DNA of 64,000 nucleotides from Macrothele yani (GCA_039090855.1 CM077011.1:27991001-28055000), one strand, 5' to 3'. Positions 11,690 to 23,640 are shown, counted from the stretch's first letter. Notes: generated by a model not told the origin, from the letters alone. Numbers and translations: made by a program.

Positions 11690-12560
11690 CACGAAAAACA
11701 CCCCCACACGAGTACACTACCAGTTTCAAACTTGGCTCCAAGAACAGTATACACTGTGGTAAATAGCGTTCCCCCGGCTGCCGCCATACCCACACACGGC
11801 CATCAGACTGTTCGATCGTGTATCTGGATTCATCAGTCCATAGGACCCGAGTGGTCTAAACGATGGCCTCTGATCATTCGTCCGAACGGGGTCCGGGTTC
11901 GAATCCCGGTGAGGCATGGATGTTGTGTTTGTCTTACGGCACTGGCTCTCTCCCTTCCCTGGAACCAGTGACCCTAAATTAGGGACGGGTGACTGCTTAC
12001 AGCCCATTGAGTTGCTCACGGTGGTCGTTAAACCTCCAATCAAAAAAAAAAAAAAAGTTCTTTACGCCATTCTAAACGACGAGTATAATTCCGAGTGGAG
12101 ATGAAAAGATGAAAGGCTTATGAGCTGCCACACGACCACGGTAACCCATGGGATGAAGTTCTTTGCGAATGGTGTATGTACATATCGAGGTTCCAGCATT
12201 TTTACCCACCTATACACTGAGGTCTTGTGCAGTATTCCGTCGATTAGCTGTAATGACTCTCCTGAGGCTTCGACGTCCTCCATCACTGATTTTCTTTGGT
12301 CTGCCGGTACGTTTTGCTGCTTCAGGCACGCCATTTGTCTTCCACTTATTCAGTTTATCCAAAATTGGGTATGTTTAAACGCCTCTCGGTTTCTGTTATG
12401 GATGACCCACTAATACAACACCCAACAATCTTTCCTTTCTGAAAGTTAGTTTTCTCCCGCCGCAACATTTCCCCTCAACCTCACAGTGCGATATAATCGC
12501 GGTCAGCTGCAGGCTTGTTTTTATACCGTTTGCAGCTGTACGGCGCATCTTAACAACTCA
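11690..12560 (-). pseudogene. Tc1-like transposase relic, split by a SINE
   Basis: On the minus strand the right part (12062-12400) reads in pieces as TNGVPEAAKRTGRPKK and then RRNTAQDLS, VGKNAGTSICTYTIRK and ELHPMGYRGRVA, the usual N-terminal order of Tc1 transposases. The left part (about 11690-11850) continues as LWTDESRYTIEQSDGRVW, the first catalytic Asp block. The SINE at 11843-12056 sits between the DNA-binding and the catalytic parts. Frameshifts and stops remain after removing it. The second Asp and the Glu blocks are absent, so the copy is also truncated. Confidence 0.75.
11843..12056 (+). mobile_element. tRNA-derived SINE, family A, copy 1
   Basis: The head is tRNA-like, with an A-box region GAGTGGTCTAAACGATGG and a B box GGTTCGAATCC. 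The body reads AGGCATGGATGTTGTG, CTGGAACCAGTGACCC and TTAGGGACGGG, and the 3' end GTGGTCGTTAAACCTCCAAT is followed by A14. The same order recurs at 21888, 24147, 27790 (interrupted), 27886 (minus) and 52085 (minus). Such elements are transcribed by RNA polymerase III and mobilised by a LINE. Confidence 0.85.
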
Positions 12561-12629
12561 GCGGATCCGTTCATTTGCTTTTGATGGGGTGCTCGGTGAC
12601 TTTTGTCAATATAATGTATATATGTATCT

Positions 12630-12675
12630 ATATAAATTACTACATGCATTATGTAATTCATGTAGTAATTTATAT
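12630..12675. repeat. Perfect 17-bp inverted repeat
   Basis: Arms at 12630-12646 and 12659-12675 are exact reverse complements with a 12-bp spacer. Confidence 0.85.
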
Positions 12676-12794
12676 TATTTTATATGGCTACTTTTCGTAA
12701 TTTGATTACAACACTTCTTATATATCCTGACTTCTCTTTCCTTGTTCCTGATTTCTTGTTCACTTTCACAATCACCCTTCTATTTCTAGAACTA

Positions 12795-12919
12795 ACCACC
12801 GTTCGACAACCGAAACTCTAGACTGGATACCAACAAACAAAAGACTCAGGAAAAGACCACGTGGGAAATGGGTGGATGAAATTCGAAAGCACTCCGGAGT
12901 GATATGGAAGAGAATTGCT

Positions 12920-12960
<41 letters not shown>

Positions 12961-13022
12961 TGGAAGAGACTTGGGGAGACCTTCATCCAGCAGTGGATTG
13001 AGAATGGATGATTATGATGATG
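12795..13022 (+). mobile_element. RTE LINE 3'-end fragment with inserted (GA)n
   Basis: The fragment matches the last about 200 bp of the RTE element, including the codons for GRWVDEIRK and FIQQWIE and the ATGATGATG tail. A (GA)n run at about 12923-12957 has expanded inside the sequence corresponding to AQDR. It is a short, strongly 5'-truncated insertion. Confidence 0.8.
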
Positions 13023-13077
13023 AACACCATGTTGTAGGCTTTCGGTAGTAATCCTACAACAAGGTGTTCATCATCAT
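13014..13077. repeat. 25-bp inverted repeat at an RTE tail
   Basis: Arms 13014-13038 and 13053-13077 pair with one mismatch around a 14-bp loop. The left arm includes the ATGATGATG tail of the RTE fragment. Confidence 0.85.
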
Positions 13078-13374
13078 AAAGTGAACGATTCGATTGTTTT
13101 GTCATAATCCCAAAAGAAATTTCAACATAGATAATTTTGTGGTTAATTCACAAAGGTTTCTCAATTTTGCATGCACGTACTCACGCATACAGCCACACAT
13201 GACTTTCTTATTTTGATTGAAAGAAAAATATAGTTATTAAATTCCAAAATGCACAACAGAAATCTATCATAAGAACATGGCATCAGCTCTCTGTTGAACA
13301 GTAGATTTCTTTTGTATTTCGAATAAGAGCTCGTATTACTTTTTTAGCACGTCTTTTTTTAAAAAAAGATCGTG

Positions 13375-15025
13375 CTTATGTTATCACTGTGTCCGTCCAT
13401 CCTTCCTTCCATCTGGCCGCCCGTCTGTGGACACCATATCTCTGCAACTATTACTCCGATTTAAAACAATTCGTTGTGCATTGGAAAGCTTGAAATGTGA
13501 GTGATGATTTTTGCATTCCGGTTTTTTTTCTCATGCACAACTACGCCGCTAGAGGGCGTACATGCAGATGATATTAGATTCAAAATACATTTTATTCCAT
13601 ATATTTGCTTCTAAATATCCTATTCAAAAGAATTATTTTTCTTTTCGATGCGATTTATATCGAAGAATATTTTAGGTACAGTCTTTTTTTCAAATAATGC
13701 ATAGATTTTCCGCTAAGGGTCGAAAAAATTAATAACTTTTCCCCCGACATCTATGCTTTTAACAGTCCGTTTTGAAAAATTCTTCCTGCATCGGACAGCT
13801 CAGATGTCTTGCACGTAGTGTCTAATTTTTTGGTAAAGAATGGTTTGGCCACCAGGGAAGGTAAGTGTTAATTTCTGCTTATGATGTATTTGCGGCAACA
13901 TGTGAGCTTCTGAAAACTCGACTGAAAAAATTATTTCGGGGACCGATACCGCTCCCCTCGGAAAACCTTTTGAGAATGCCTCAAGTTTAAAATAGTGTAT
14001 AGCTTTTCTGCCAGGCGGCGGCTTTGATGTATATCTTATTTTTGTCGGTATCTCTGCTTTTAAGAGTACGATTTGAAAAATTCTGTCTTTCTTTATTGAA
14101 GAGCTCTTTTAGGGTGCTCTATGTTTCTCACATAATTTTCAATTTTCCCTAAAGCACAAGTGTGGAGTAGAGGGCGTATGTTCACTTTTCCATTTACAGT
14201 AATATCAGCGGGACTTAAAACCCGAATGAAAAAATTCTTTTTCAGTCACTACTAGCTGTGAAAACTCTTTGTTTATTTCCTTCGCAAAATAATGTACAAT
14301 TTTGCCGCGAATGAGAGCAAACGATTAATCTGTTTTTCTAAATGTGCGATTTAAAAAATTCTTTTCACACCGGATACCATTTACATTGTTGAACACTTTT
14401 GGTTTGTATTTGAGGAGTTTTGCAGTTCACAATTCTGTAGCTAGGTGGTGTTTGTGCACTTCTGTTTGCAGTTGTGTCTCCGCTTCTAAAAACCCTGTTT
14501 AGAAATTCCTTTTTTACTGTATGCCATTCGCTACAATAAAGATGGGAAGTATTAACCTCTTTAAATATAGCAGAGCCTTCCCCCTAGGAGGTGTAAATGT
14601 CAAAACCTTTTTCTTGCTGTATCTGATCCGGGAGACGTATTTGCAAAGTTCTTTCTTTTTAGCATAGTTTTTGGTATGAAGAATACTTTTCGCCTATTTT
14701 GAACTTTTCCATTATGCGAAATTCTTCCACTAAGGCGTAGAGTTATATCTTGTTTTCACTGTATTTTTTCTGTTAACTACTCAATTTAAAAATCTCCTGT
14801 TCCCTGATACCTTCCTTCTGCCATGAGAAACTTTTTGTGCGTTATTTGTTAATTTTTGTACCATAATTTTTTCAGCTGCTAGCTGTTTTATCGATCGTAG
14901 AAATCTGGTTGATCTTATTTTTTCTAACGGGTTCCTTTGACGAATAACTTTAATAAATTTTATTCGCGTCCGAAATTCGGATTCAAAAGACGTGTTCATT
15001 ACAACCGAAAATTCGCTGACATGTT
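13375..15025 (+). repeat. Degenerate tandem element, about 150-bp modules
   Basis: At least six diverged modules follow the same plan: a 'TATCTCTGCTTTTAA' type start, then 'CGATTTGAAAAATTCT', a short T-rich part, and a 'TTCC..TAAGG(C/T)G' part. The start carries repeated CCTTCC/CCGTCTG motifs. The last about 450 bp is the part shared with 685-1170. No protein frame runs through the modules. It passes directly into the T-tract minisatellite. Confidence 0.6.
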
Positions 15026-17345
15026 TTTTTTTTTTTTTTTTTTCCTTTATTTTTACTAAAGCGGTTGAGAACTTAACTTGCGTTTGTGAAATTGTGCAAT
15101 TGATATCGTGATGGACGTTTTGCCAATTTTTTTTTTACTAAAGAGATTGAGAACTTGCGTTTGTGAAATTGATATCGTGAAGCACGGTTTGCCTTTTTTT
15201 TTTTTTTTTTAGTAAAGAGATTGGGAACTTGCGTTTGTGAAATTGATATCGTGAAGGACGTTTCGCCAATTTTTTTTTACTAAAGAGATTGAGAACTTGC
15301 GATTGTGAAATTGATATTGTGAAGGACGTTTTGCCTATTTTTTTATATTTTTTTTACTAAAACGGTTGAGAACTTTCGTTTGTGAAATTGATATCGTAAA
15401 GGACGTTTTGCCTTTTTTTTTTTTTTTTTTTTTTTTTCGTTGTCATTGTTTTTACTGAAGCGGTTCGGAACTTACGCTTGTGAAACAGATATCGTGAAGG
15501 ACGTTTTGCCTTTTTTTTTTTTCAGTAAAGCGGTTCGGAACTTACGCTTGTAAAACAGATATTGTGAAGGACGTTTTGCCTTTTTTTTTTTTTTTCACTA
15601 AAGCGGTTCGGAACTTACGCTTGTGAAACATATATCGTGAAGGACGTTTTGCCTTTTTTTTTTCACTAAAGCGGTTGAGAACTTAGCGCTTATGAAATTG
15701 ATATCGTGAAGGACTTTTTGCCTTTTTTTTTTCACTAAAGCTGTTGAGAACTTAGCGCTTGTGAAACAGGTATCGTGAAGGACTTTTTGCCTATTTTTTT
15801 TTCACTAAAGCGGTTGAGAACTTAGCGCTTGTGAAATTGATATCGTGAAGGACTTTTTGCCTATTTTTTTTTTTTTTTTTCGTTGTCATTGTTTTTACTG
15901 AAGCGGTTCGGAACTTACGCTTGTGAAACAGATATCGTGAAGGACGTTTTGCCTTTTTTTTTTTTTCAGTAAAGCGGTTCGGAACTTACGCTTGTGAAAC
16001 AGATATCGTGAAGGACGTTTTGCCTTTTTTTTTTTCACTAAAGCGGTTGAGAACTTAGCGCTTGTGAAATTGATATCGTGAAGGACTTTTTGCCTTTTTT
16101 TTTTCACTAAAGCGGTTGAGAACTTAGCGCTTGTGAAACAGATATCGTGAAGGACTTTTTGCCTATTTTTTTTTCACTAAAGCGGTTGAGAACTTAGCGC
16201 TTGTGAAATTGATATCGTGAAGGACTTTTTGCCTATTTTTTTTTCACTAAAGCGGTTGAGAACTTAGCGCTTGTGAAATTGATATCGTGAAGGACTTTTT
16301 GCCTATTTTTTTTTCACTAAAGCGGTTGAGAACTTAGCGCTTGTGAAATTGATATCGTGAAGGACTTTTTGCCTATTTTTTTTGTTGTTGTTGTTGTTTA
16401 TACTGAAGCGGTTAAGAACTTACGCCTGTGAAATAGATATCGTGAAGGACGTTTTGCCTTTTTGTTTAATAATTTTTTTACTAAAGTGGTTGAGAACTTT
16501 CGTTTGTGAAATTGATATCGTAAAAAGGACGTTTTGCCTTTTTTTTTTTTTTTTTTTTCGTTGTCATTGTTTTTACTGAAGCGGTTCGGAACTTACGCTT
16601 GTGAAACAGATATCGTGAAGGACGTTTTGCCTTTTTTTTTTTTCACTAAAGCGGTTCGGAACTTACGCTTGTGAAACAGATATCGTGAAGGACGTTTTGC
16701 CTTTTTTTTTTCACTAAAGTGGTTCGGAACTTACGCTTGTGAAACAGATATCGTGAAGGACGTTTTGCCTTTTTTTTTTTCACTAAAGCGGTTGAGAACT
16801 TAGCGCTTGTGAAATTGTTATCGTGAAGGACTTTTTGCCTATTTTTTTTTCACTAAAGCGGTTGAGAACTTAGCGCTTGTGAAATTTTTATCGTGAAGGA
16901 CGTTTTGCCTTTTTTTTCACTAAAGCGGTTGAGAACTTAGCGCTTGTGAAACAGATATCGTGAAGGACTTTTTGCCTATTTTTTTTTCACTAAAGCGGTT
17001 GAGAACTTAGCGCTTGTGAAACAGATATCGTGAAGGACTTTTTGCCTATTTTTTTTTCACTAAAGCAGTTGAAAACTTAGCGCTTGTGAAATTGATATCG
17101 TGAAGGACTTTTTGCCTATTTTTTTCACTAAAGCGGTTGAGAACTTAGCGCTTGTGAAATTGATATCGTGAAGGACTTTTTGCCTATTTTTGTTGTTGTT
17201 GTTGTTGTTTATACTGAAGCGGTTAAGAACTTACGCCTGTGAAATAGATATCGTGAAGGACGTTTTGCCTTTTTGTTTAATAATTTTTTTACTAAAGTGG
17301 TTGAGAACTTTCGTTTGTGAAATTGATATCGTCAAAGATGTTTTG
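15025..17345 (+). repeat. T-tract minisatellite, about 30 units of 65-85 bp
   Basis: Each unit consists of a T run (7 to about 25), CACTAAAGCGGTT, GAGAACTT or CGGAACTT, a variable 5-10 bp, TTGTGAAATTGATATCGTG or a CAGATATCGTG variant, AAGGAC and TTTTTGCC. Three unit types alternate in blocks. Blocks repeat at larger scale: the segment with four or five GTT repeats occurs at about 16384 and 17190, and the CGTTGTCATTG variant near 15438, 15880 and 16557. Reading frames on either strand are by-products of the repeat. Confidence 0.95.
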
Positions 17346-18624
17346 CCTATTTGAAATGCTATCAATTGTGTAGGTTTCTTGTTAACAGATTAACGGGTTA
17401 ATTATGCAAATTTCTAAGAAATCAACAGCATATTAACACATGTATTGTAAAATCTTTGTGGTCAGAAAAAGATGCCGGATATATAAACTAACTATTTTCA
17501 TCAAGAGACAGATTTAGCTGTTGCTATAATTTTTTTTTTTTTTTTTTTTTAGAGATTAGAGAATTTTATTCTGGTAATGCCTTATAAAGTTTATTTTTAT
17601 TGATTTATCACAAGGAGGAAGACTTTTTTTTTTATTGTAGTTTTTTTCTGTCATAACTAACCACAGAAAAATGATTCAGCACATTCCAAGGGTGGCTAAT
17701 TAAATACTAATAGCGCTATAAAATTTCTCAGTATGTTAAAGAGCGGCGTATTGCGTGTAGTAACTCTATAAACACGCTGCATTGAGTAATGATGAATGTA
17801 ATGTATTTTTGTTTTCGTTTATTTGTTTTACGTAATTTTGAAACCGATATGTAGAACTTGAAACTTTTGTGGCTGTGCTGTCGCGTTGTTTATCGGTAAG
17901 AATATTTAAATAGCTTGGTGGAAGAAGAGCGTGACCCAAGGTTGAATTCCTTTTAAAATCCATTGATTTTAGCAAATCAGCTGAAGAACACTTCTCAGTG
18001 TTATTGTGCGTTGATGTAAAAATTCGTGAGGAAAAATAAGAAGTAAAAATATCAAACATAAAATAAAGAACGACTCATTTCCACGAGTATGAATAAAAAT
18101 GTCTCATCGTGCAGTGTGTACATCCTCCAGCTAGCTCCCAGTCGTGGATGATTCAGTACTCATTCAGTGTGAAAGGTATTTATTTAGATACCTTAAAAGG
18201 GCCGCTGATGAAATTCTGTTTGTCGCCGTCATAAAGGTCCGGGTTCTCCCTGCTTCTCTTTCTTTCATCATGCGGCACTTTTTTAGCTGAACAGAACGGC
18301 AGAGTACCTACAAGAAGCTGAAAATAACCAATGTAGAAGCGAGTCAGATCAAATATTGTGACACTGACTCTTCGCTGTAATCATCATGTTTCTGGGGTAA
18401 ATGTTCCGGTCCATTTATTCTGCTCATCTGGCTAATTCGTGTCGTTTTTGTGATTATTACTATTTTTATCGTGGATTTAGCATACACGTAAAAAGCCTTT
18501 GTATAGATCAAGGGAAACTAAGCATCAGTAGCGAATCCTGGATTATTTGAGTGTGGGTGTTGGGAGGTGTTGATGAAACAGTTTCAAGACTTTGTTTTAA
18601 AGAACGTGTGATATATAGTACGTT
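17346..18624. other. No recognisable gene
   Basis: AT-rich DNA with several T runs. A 97-codon minus frame at 17766-18059 has no recognisable motif. I see no transposon ends. Confidence 0.4.
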
Positions 18625-19430
18625 ATTATAATCAACAACCCTTTTGAATCCATTGCTGGATGAAAGATCTCCCCAAGTATCTTCTACAACTCTGTCTTGA
18701 GCCACTCTATTCCACGTCACTCCGGCATGCTTTCGAATTTCATCTATCCATCTCCCACGTGGTCTTCTTCTGCATATCTTCCTGTATCTTGGTATCCAGT
18801 GTAGCATTTCAGTTATTCAACAGTAATCAGTTCCAGTAATATGTCCTGCTCATTGCCACTTGAATATCTTTACTTTGATCATGACGCCATGAAGTCTTTT
18901 ATAATTTTTCTGATTCATTTCTATTCCTATCCTTCTTGGTTTATTATAATGTAGCATGTATCCTATCATGTATCTTATAAGAATGTATCTCTCCAGGCTT
19001 ATTTGAGTTGTCACAGCATTTTTACTCTCTTTTTAGTTAAGGTCCATATCTGTTATTCATAAGTTAGAACTGGAAGGATGCACTGATTAAACACCTTTTT
19101 CTAAAAAAATAAAATAAATATTGGTAAATTGCTCTTAAAAAGTGTGCTGTTTCTTCTAAATGTATACTCCAGCCAAGTTTTATACACCTGTTAATTTCTT
19201 ATTTGATGTGGCCGTCGCTTGATATCTGTTGTCCAAGGCAGATGTAGGTATCTTCTAAATTTACCCAATGAACACCTAACTCTTTAGTTTTAAGAACATA
19301 GCCAATCATTTTTTTTTTCTGTAAATTAAACTTTCATCCTACCTTTTACTCTTGTCAACAAGTTCCTGGATCATACTTTGCAGCTCTGAGGGAGTACATG
19401 GGAAAATGATTATGTCGTCAGTAAAACAAT
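18625..19430 (-). mobile_element. RTE LINE 3'-end fragment
   Basis: The minus strand carries the C-terminal end of the RTE ORF2; the readable part at about 18640-18790 gives RRRPRGRWIDEIRKHAGV. Upstream parts match the YLG and 'TKL.W' region but hold many stops and indels. The 3' end lies near 18625 and the 5' truncation near 19430. Confidence 0.78.
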
Positions 19431-19459
19431 ATACATATGTCACAGATTTTGGGCGATCA

Positions 19460-20045
19460 TCACGTGCTGTGTACCAAAGCTAAATGGTAAAATGGCAAAA
19501 TGCGAGTGTTTCCGTCCGCGGATTGTTCGAACACTTTTAAATAACCTAGAGATTTGAAAATTGGTATGCTGATAGGTCTTAAGGTCCGGATACCTAGAAA
19601 AGTAAAAAAAAAAAAAAAAAAATGTGGGAAGGACTGCTTTGGAACACTGCCTGCTTGAATTTTTTCCCGCATTGTTGGACCACTTCTAAATGACCTAGAG
19701 ATCTGAAAAGTGCCATACTGTTAGGTCTTAACGACCGGATACCAAGATAAGTCCGAAAATCAAAATGGCGGCTTTGGAATAGTGTCTGCATGAATTGTTC
19801 TAACACTTCTACACCTGAGAAAATCTGAAAACCAAAAATTTAAAAGGGTGTCTTAGCTTTACTATTCAAAATGCTGATATTAAAGTCCGGATACCTAGAT
19901 AAGTCCGGAAAATCAAAATGGCGGCTTTGGAATAGTGTCTGCTTGAATTTTTGTAAGACTTCTACATCTAAAAAAGTCTGAAAACCAAAACATTTAAAAG
20001 GATCACTTAGCTTTACTATTCAAAATGCTGGTAGGTTTAAAGATA
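19460..20045. repeat. Tandem array, about 4 diverged units of 155-170 bp
   Basis: Recurrent blocks are GTCCGGATACCTAGA(T/A)AAGT, CAAAATGGCGGCTTTGGAA, ACACTTCTA and CTTAGCTTTACTATTCAAAA. The last two units are most similar. No protein frame is conserved. Confidence 0.75.
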
Positions 20046-20214
20046 ATTATGCCATTAACGTTGAAATGCTGTAAATATTCCATGAAATTTTGATTTGAAA
20101 TTAAGGAGCGCCAAAGCCTGCTACCGATTTTACGTCGAACCGCGTGCATTGACGTCACGCCCCTGTTCTAAATCGTAAAACAGTTCCTTCTTCTCTCCTC
20201 AACTCTAAGGTTGT
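20046..20214. other. Spacer between two tandem arrays
   Basis: Short non-repetitive sequence with no recognised feature. Confidence 0.4.
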
Positions 20215-21000
20215 TGGGTAGCATTGGGCATCATCCACAAAGGAATTCTTTCCTGAGCCATAAGCTTTATGTTCCGGTAGGGTCTTTCTCTTGTTATATG
20301 ACTCATGTATTGATTTCTTGGGCGTCCTCTTCCAGCATTCCCTTCCACTCTACCTTCAATCAGTTACCATTGGTCATCATCCACAAAGGAATTCTTTCCT
20401 GAGCCATAAGCTTTATGTTCCGGTAGGGTCTTCCTCTTGTTATATGACTCATATATTGAATTCTTGGTCGTCTTCTTCCAACTTTTCCTTCCATTCTACC
20501 TTCAATCAATTAGCATTGGTCATCATCCACAAAGGAATTCTTTCCTGAGCCATAAGCTTGATGTTTCGGTAGCGACTTTCTCTTGTTATTTGGCTCATAT
20601 ATTGAATTCTTTGGCGTCCTCTTCCAGCTTTTCCTTCCATTCTATCTTCAATCAAGTTGGCACACCACTCCAAGTGTCTTCCTGAACCATAAGCTTGATG
20701 TTCCAGTAGGGTCTTCCTCTTGTTATTTGACTCACATATTGAATTCTTGGGCGTCTTCTTCCAGCTTTTCCTTCCATTCTACCTTCAATCAATTAGCATT
20801 AGTCATCATCCACAAAGGAATTCTTTCCTGAGCCATAAGCTTGATGTCCCGGTAGGGTCTTCCTCTTATTTGACTCATATATTGAATTCTTGGGCGTGGT
20901 CTTCCAGCTTTCCCTTTCATTCTACCTTCAATCAGTTGGCATTGGTCATCATCCACAAAATAATTCTTTTCTGAGCCATAAGCTTCATGTTCCGGTATAG
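20215..21000 (-). repeat. 147-bp tandem array derived from a LINE C-terminus
   Basis: There are about 5.5 units of 146-148 bp; landmarks CATCATCCACAAAGGAATTC and GAGCCATAAGCTT recur near 20230, 20376, 20522, 20805 and 20950, with a shortened unit near 20660. On the minus strand each unit encodes a block like GKAGRPRPRIQYMSQI followed by YRDIKLMAQERI and LWMM. This is the basic 'GRPR..Y...I' plus 'A..R..WR' tail of several LINE ORF2 proteins. Because 147 is a multiple of three, the frame runs through unit borders. The parent LINE is not in the window. Confidence 0.8.
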
Positions 21001-21887
21001 GGTCCTCATTCATGTGGGGTCTAAAACAGTTATGAATCTTAAATTACTTTTCTTTCCCTTAATTACTTTTTCCTTTCTTTAATTTTATGTTCAAAAAATT
21101 ATTTTATAGATTCACTGTTCGGAGGACGGGCACGACTTCTATTGTGTATATAAATGTAGAAACATATTTCGGAATATTCTGAAGAGTGCAGCTCGGAATT
21201 TTTTTCTTTTATATACTTTCAGGGCTCAAAACTATAATACAGGTACATATCCATAGCGTAATTACTAGATTTCAGCAGCAATTATAGACTAACATTTCCA
21301 TCCGAAGGTAGGTTTTCTTACTCCGTTTGTGAATCGGTATATATAACCATGTGGAGTGATTACTTTCTCATCCGTTGGACTAGTGAACTAAAATTCGAAT
21401 TTCAGGATTAAACGAGCCGGTTATTTCTGAGTTTTCTGTCTCGCATAGCGTTCTTTCTTTTTTTTTTTTTTTTTTTAGTTATTAGTGGGTTGGATGGGAA
21501 GATTTCCGTAGAGGAACGAAGTTGAGCCGTGAATGAATGATATACGGATAGATCACGCCACGTTAAACACGTTATAATTCACGCGCATGCAACGCAAATT
21601 TTCTAACTGACGAGAGAATTTGATTTTTATTGATGCAGGAAAATCGAATCCACTTTCTTTAATCTCGATCTGGAACATAGCTATTCAACAACTAAAGTGG
21701 AAAAATTAGAGATAGTAGTGCTTTTAGTATAAAATTGCTGAATTTTAAAGTCTGGGCTCATGGTTACGTTAGTTTTTCTGAACTGTGGCAGGGTTAAAAA
21801 AAAAAATCTCCTGACATACAGTGCCATTTTTCTGATTAAAACAATTGTTTGAACACACCCACACACCCACACGTACTATAAACGGGA
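21001..21887. other. No recognisable gene
   Basis: AT-rich DNA with a T run at 21458-21475 and one A run. No coding or repeat signature was found. Confidence 0.4.
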
Positions 21888-22115
21888 CGTCGCCCGGGTG
21901 GCGCATTGGTCTAAGTTATGACTTCTGATCATTCGTCCGAAATGGGTCCTGGTTCGAATCCCAGTGAGGCATGGATGTTGTGTTTGCCTTACGCACTGGC
22001 TCTCTGCCTTCCCTGGAACCAGCGGGCCTCAATTAGGGACGGGCGACTGCTTATAGCACACTGAGTTGCTCACGGTGGTCGTTAAACCTCCAATAATAAT
22101 AATAAAGAAAAAAAC
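21888..22115 (+). mobile_element. tRNA-derived SINE, family A, copy 2
   Basis: The most regular copy of the family. The A box lies in GGTGGCGCATTGGTCTAAG and the B box is GGTTCGAATCC. Body and GTCGTTAAACCTCCAA end are as in the other copies, and the tail is an (AAT)n microsatellite. An AAT tail suggests mobilisation by a LINE with a microsatellite 3' end. Confidence 0.88.
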
Positions 22116-22184
22116 TTGACGGGTGAGGAAGCCTTTAACCTCCCTCTCTGTATGCTCAACACAGTTTTCGCTTGACCCGGATAC

Positions 22185-22355
22185 TGCCCCTCCCCCGGTA
22201 ATAAATAAGGGCGTCTTCCTCCCCCTTTCTACCCCACTTCCCTGTCACTTTCCTATCGGGCACTCTAGCCCAAATCTCCTAGCTTCCTATTTCTAAATGT
22301 TGTTTAAGACCTGGCGTCAGACAATCCCTTCCTAAAATACTCTACATATGATGAT
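22185..22355 (+). mobile_element. SINE family C, 3' part
   Basis: The body reads CCGGTAATAAATAAGGGCG, then TTTCCTATCGGGCACTCTAG, AAATCTCCTAGCTTCCTA and CTACATATGATGATGATC. It matches the bodies at 47353-47985 (minus), 60200-60440 and 60790-60985. The tRNA-like head is missing here. Confidence 0.75.
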
Positions 22356-22772
22356 GATCATCATCAATACAGTTTTCAGATGCTCAACTGTATGCAGAGC
22401 AGTTCAATTCAAGTTATCTTTTATTATTGGAGTTATTGGAGACACTGTGGGCCCTTTGTGCGAGCGTTTATATGCTTACTAGGAACTGGATCTCTTCCCG
22501 GGAGTACGTACGACTTTTCGAAAGCTAGCGCTTTTAGCAATGGATTATTTTAATCGTATGTGTTTGCACGTTCCAGTACGACAACGTACACTGCCTGACC
22601 ACGAAAAAAAGTCGCGGTGTGAATGGAAACGTGCAAATACCGAGGAGGGCATGACTGGTAATGCATTTCGAATATTTTCACAATGCTGCTGCCAATAGAA
22701 CCTTTAAATGGGGCGGGTTGAGCGTACAGCTCATCAGTTATAAGCGATTATGACGGAAGACGTTATACGCGG

Positions 22773-23625
22773 TTGTGGAAAAGAGTGACAGATTTCACAA
22801 AAGGCCAAATTATTGGCCTGTGGCAAGGGCAAAAGACCAGCAAGGAGATTGCTGAAAGCACTGGCACCGGATTACGAACTGTCCAACGCATTATAAAATC
22901 GTGGAATGATGGCGGTGAAGTATCAACTTCGCGGAAAATGTTTGGTCGGAAAACAGTCCTGAATAATCGTGACCGAAGATCATTAAAAATTCCTAGTGAA
23001 ATCGCATCGCAAAAACAAACGACACTAGAACTCACAACCATGTTCAATAGTGGAAGCAAGACCATTTTCACTCGCACGATAAAACGAGAACTTAAAGGAC
23101 TGGGATTAAACAGCTGTGTTGCAAAAAGGAAACCACTGGTTAGTGAGAGTAATAGGAAAAAAATACTCCAATTCGCCACGGAACATAAAGATTGCCCTGC
23201 TGAGCAGTGGGGGAGAGTCATGTGGTCTGATGAGTTGAGGTTACTCTGTTCCAACATGATGGACACAAGGGTTTGAAGGGAACCGCATGAAGAATTGGAC
23301 CCTTCCTGTACTGTACCCACTGTACAGGCCTCAGGAGGAAGTGTTATCTGGGGTTGCTTCTGTTCGTCTGGTCTAGGCGCAGCAACACTATGCGCAGCAA
23401 TAAATGAAGTTACCTGAGTATCTTAGCGTACTGAATGACCACCTTATTCTATCAACGGACTTTTTCTTCCCTGAAGACAAAGGCCTATTCCAGGATGACA
23501 GTGCCACGATTCGTCGCGCTAAAATTGTGAAAGATTGGTTCGAGACGAGGAATCATTCGCACACTTGAATCGGCCACCACAAAGTCCTGACTTCAACCCC
23601 ATTGAGGGTCTGTGAGATATAGTGG
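22773..23625 (+). pseudogene. Tc1-like transposase relic
   Basis: The frame 22773-23276 (167 codons) includes the paired helix-turn-helix region (FTKGQIIGLWQGQKTSKEIA and VQRIIKSWNDGGEV), RTIKRELKGLGL, and the first catalytic block WGRVMWSDELRLL. After a stop at 23276 other frames give FQDDSATIRRAKIVKDWF (second Asp) and PDFNPIEGL followed by a stop where the LW of the Glu block should be. All three catalytic positions remain recognisable but the frame is broken at least twice. Confidence 0.8.
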
Positions 23626-23640
23626 AGATGAATCTAAGGA

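Noticed and set aside
15895..16107. Lysine-rich protein frame
   Set aside because: It is the reverse reading of T tracts in the minisatellite.
15025..17345. CRISPR-like array (regular units)
   Set aside because: There are no unique spacers; units repeat in full with variable T runs, and the DNA is eukaryotic.
20211..20831. Four overlapping plus-strand frames of about 82 codons
   Set aside because: They are the antisense of the 147-bp repeat; only the minus strand shows the LINE signature.
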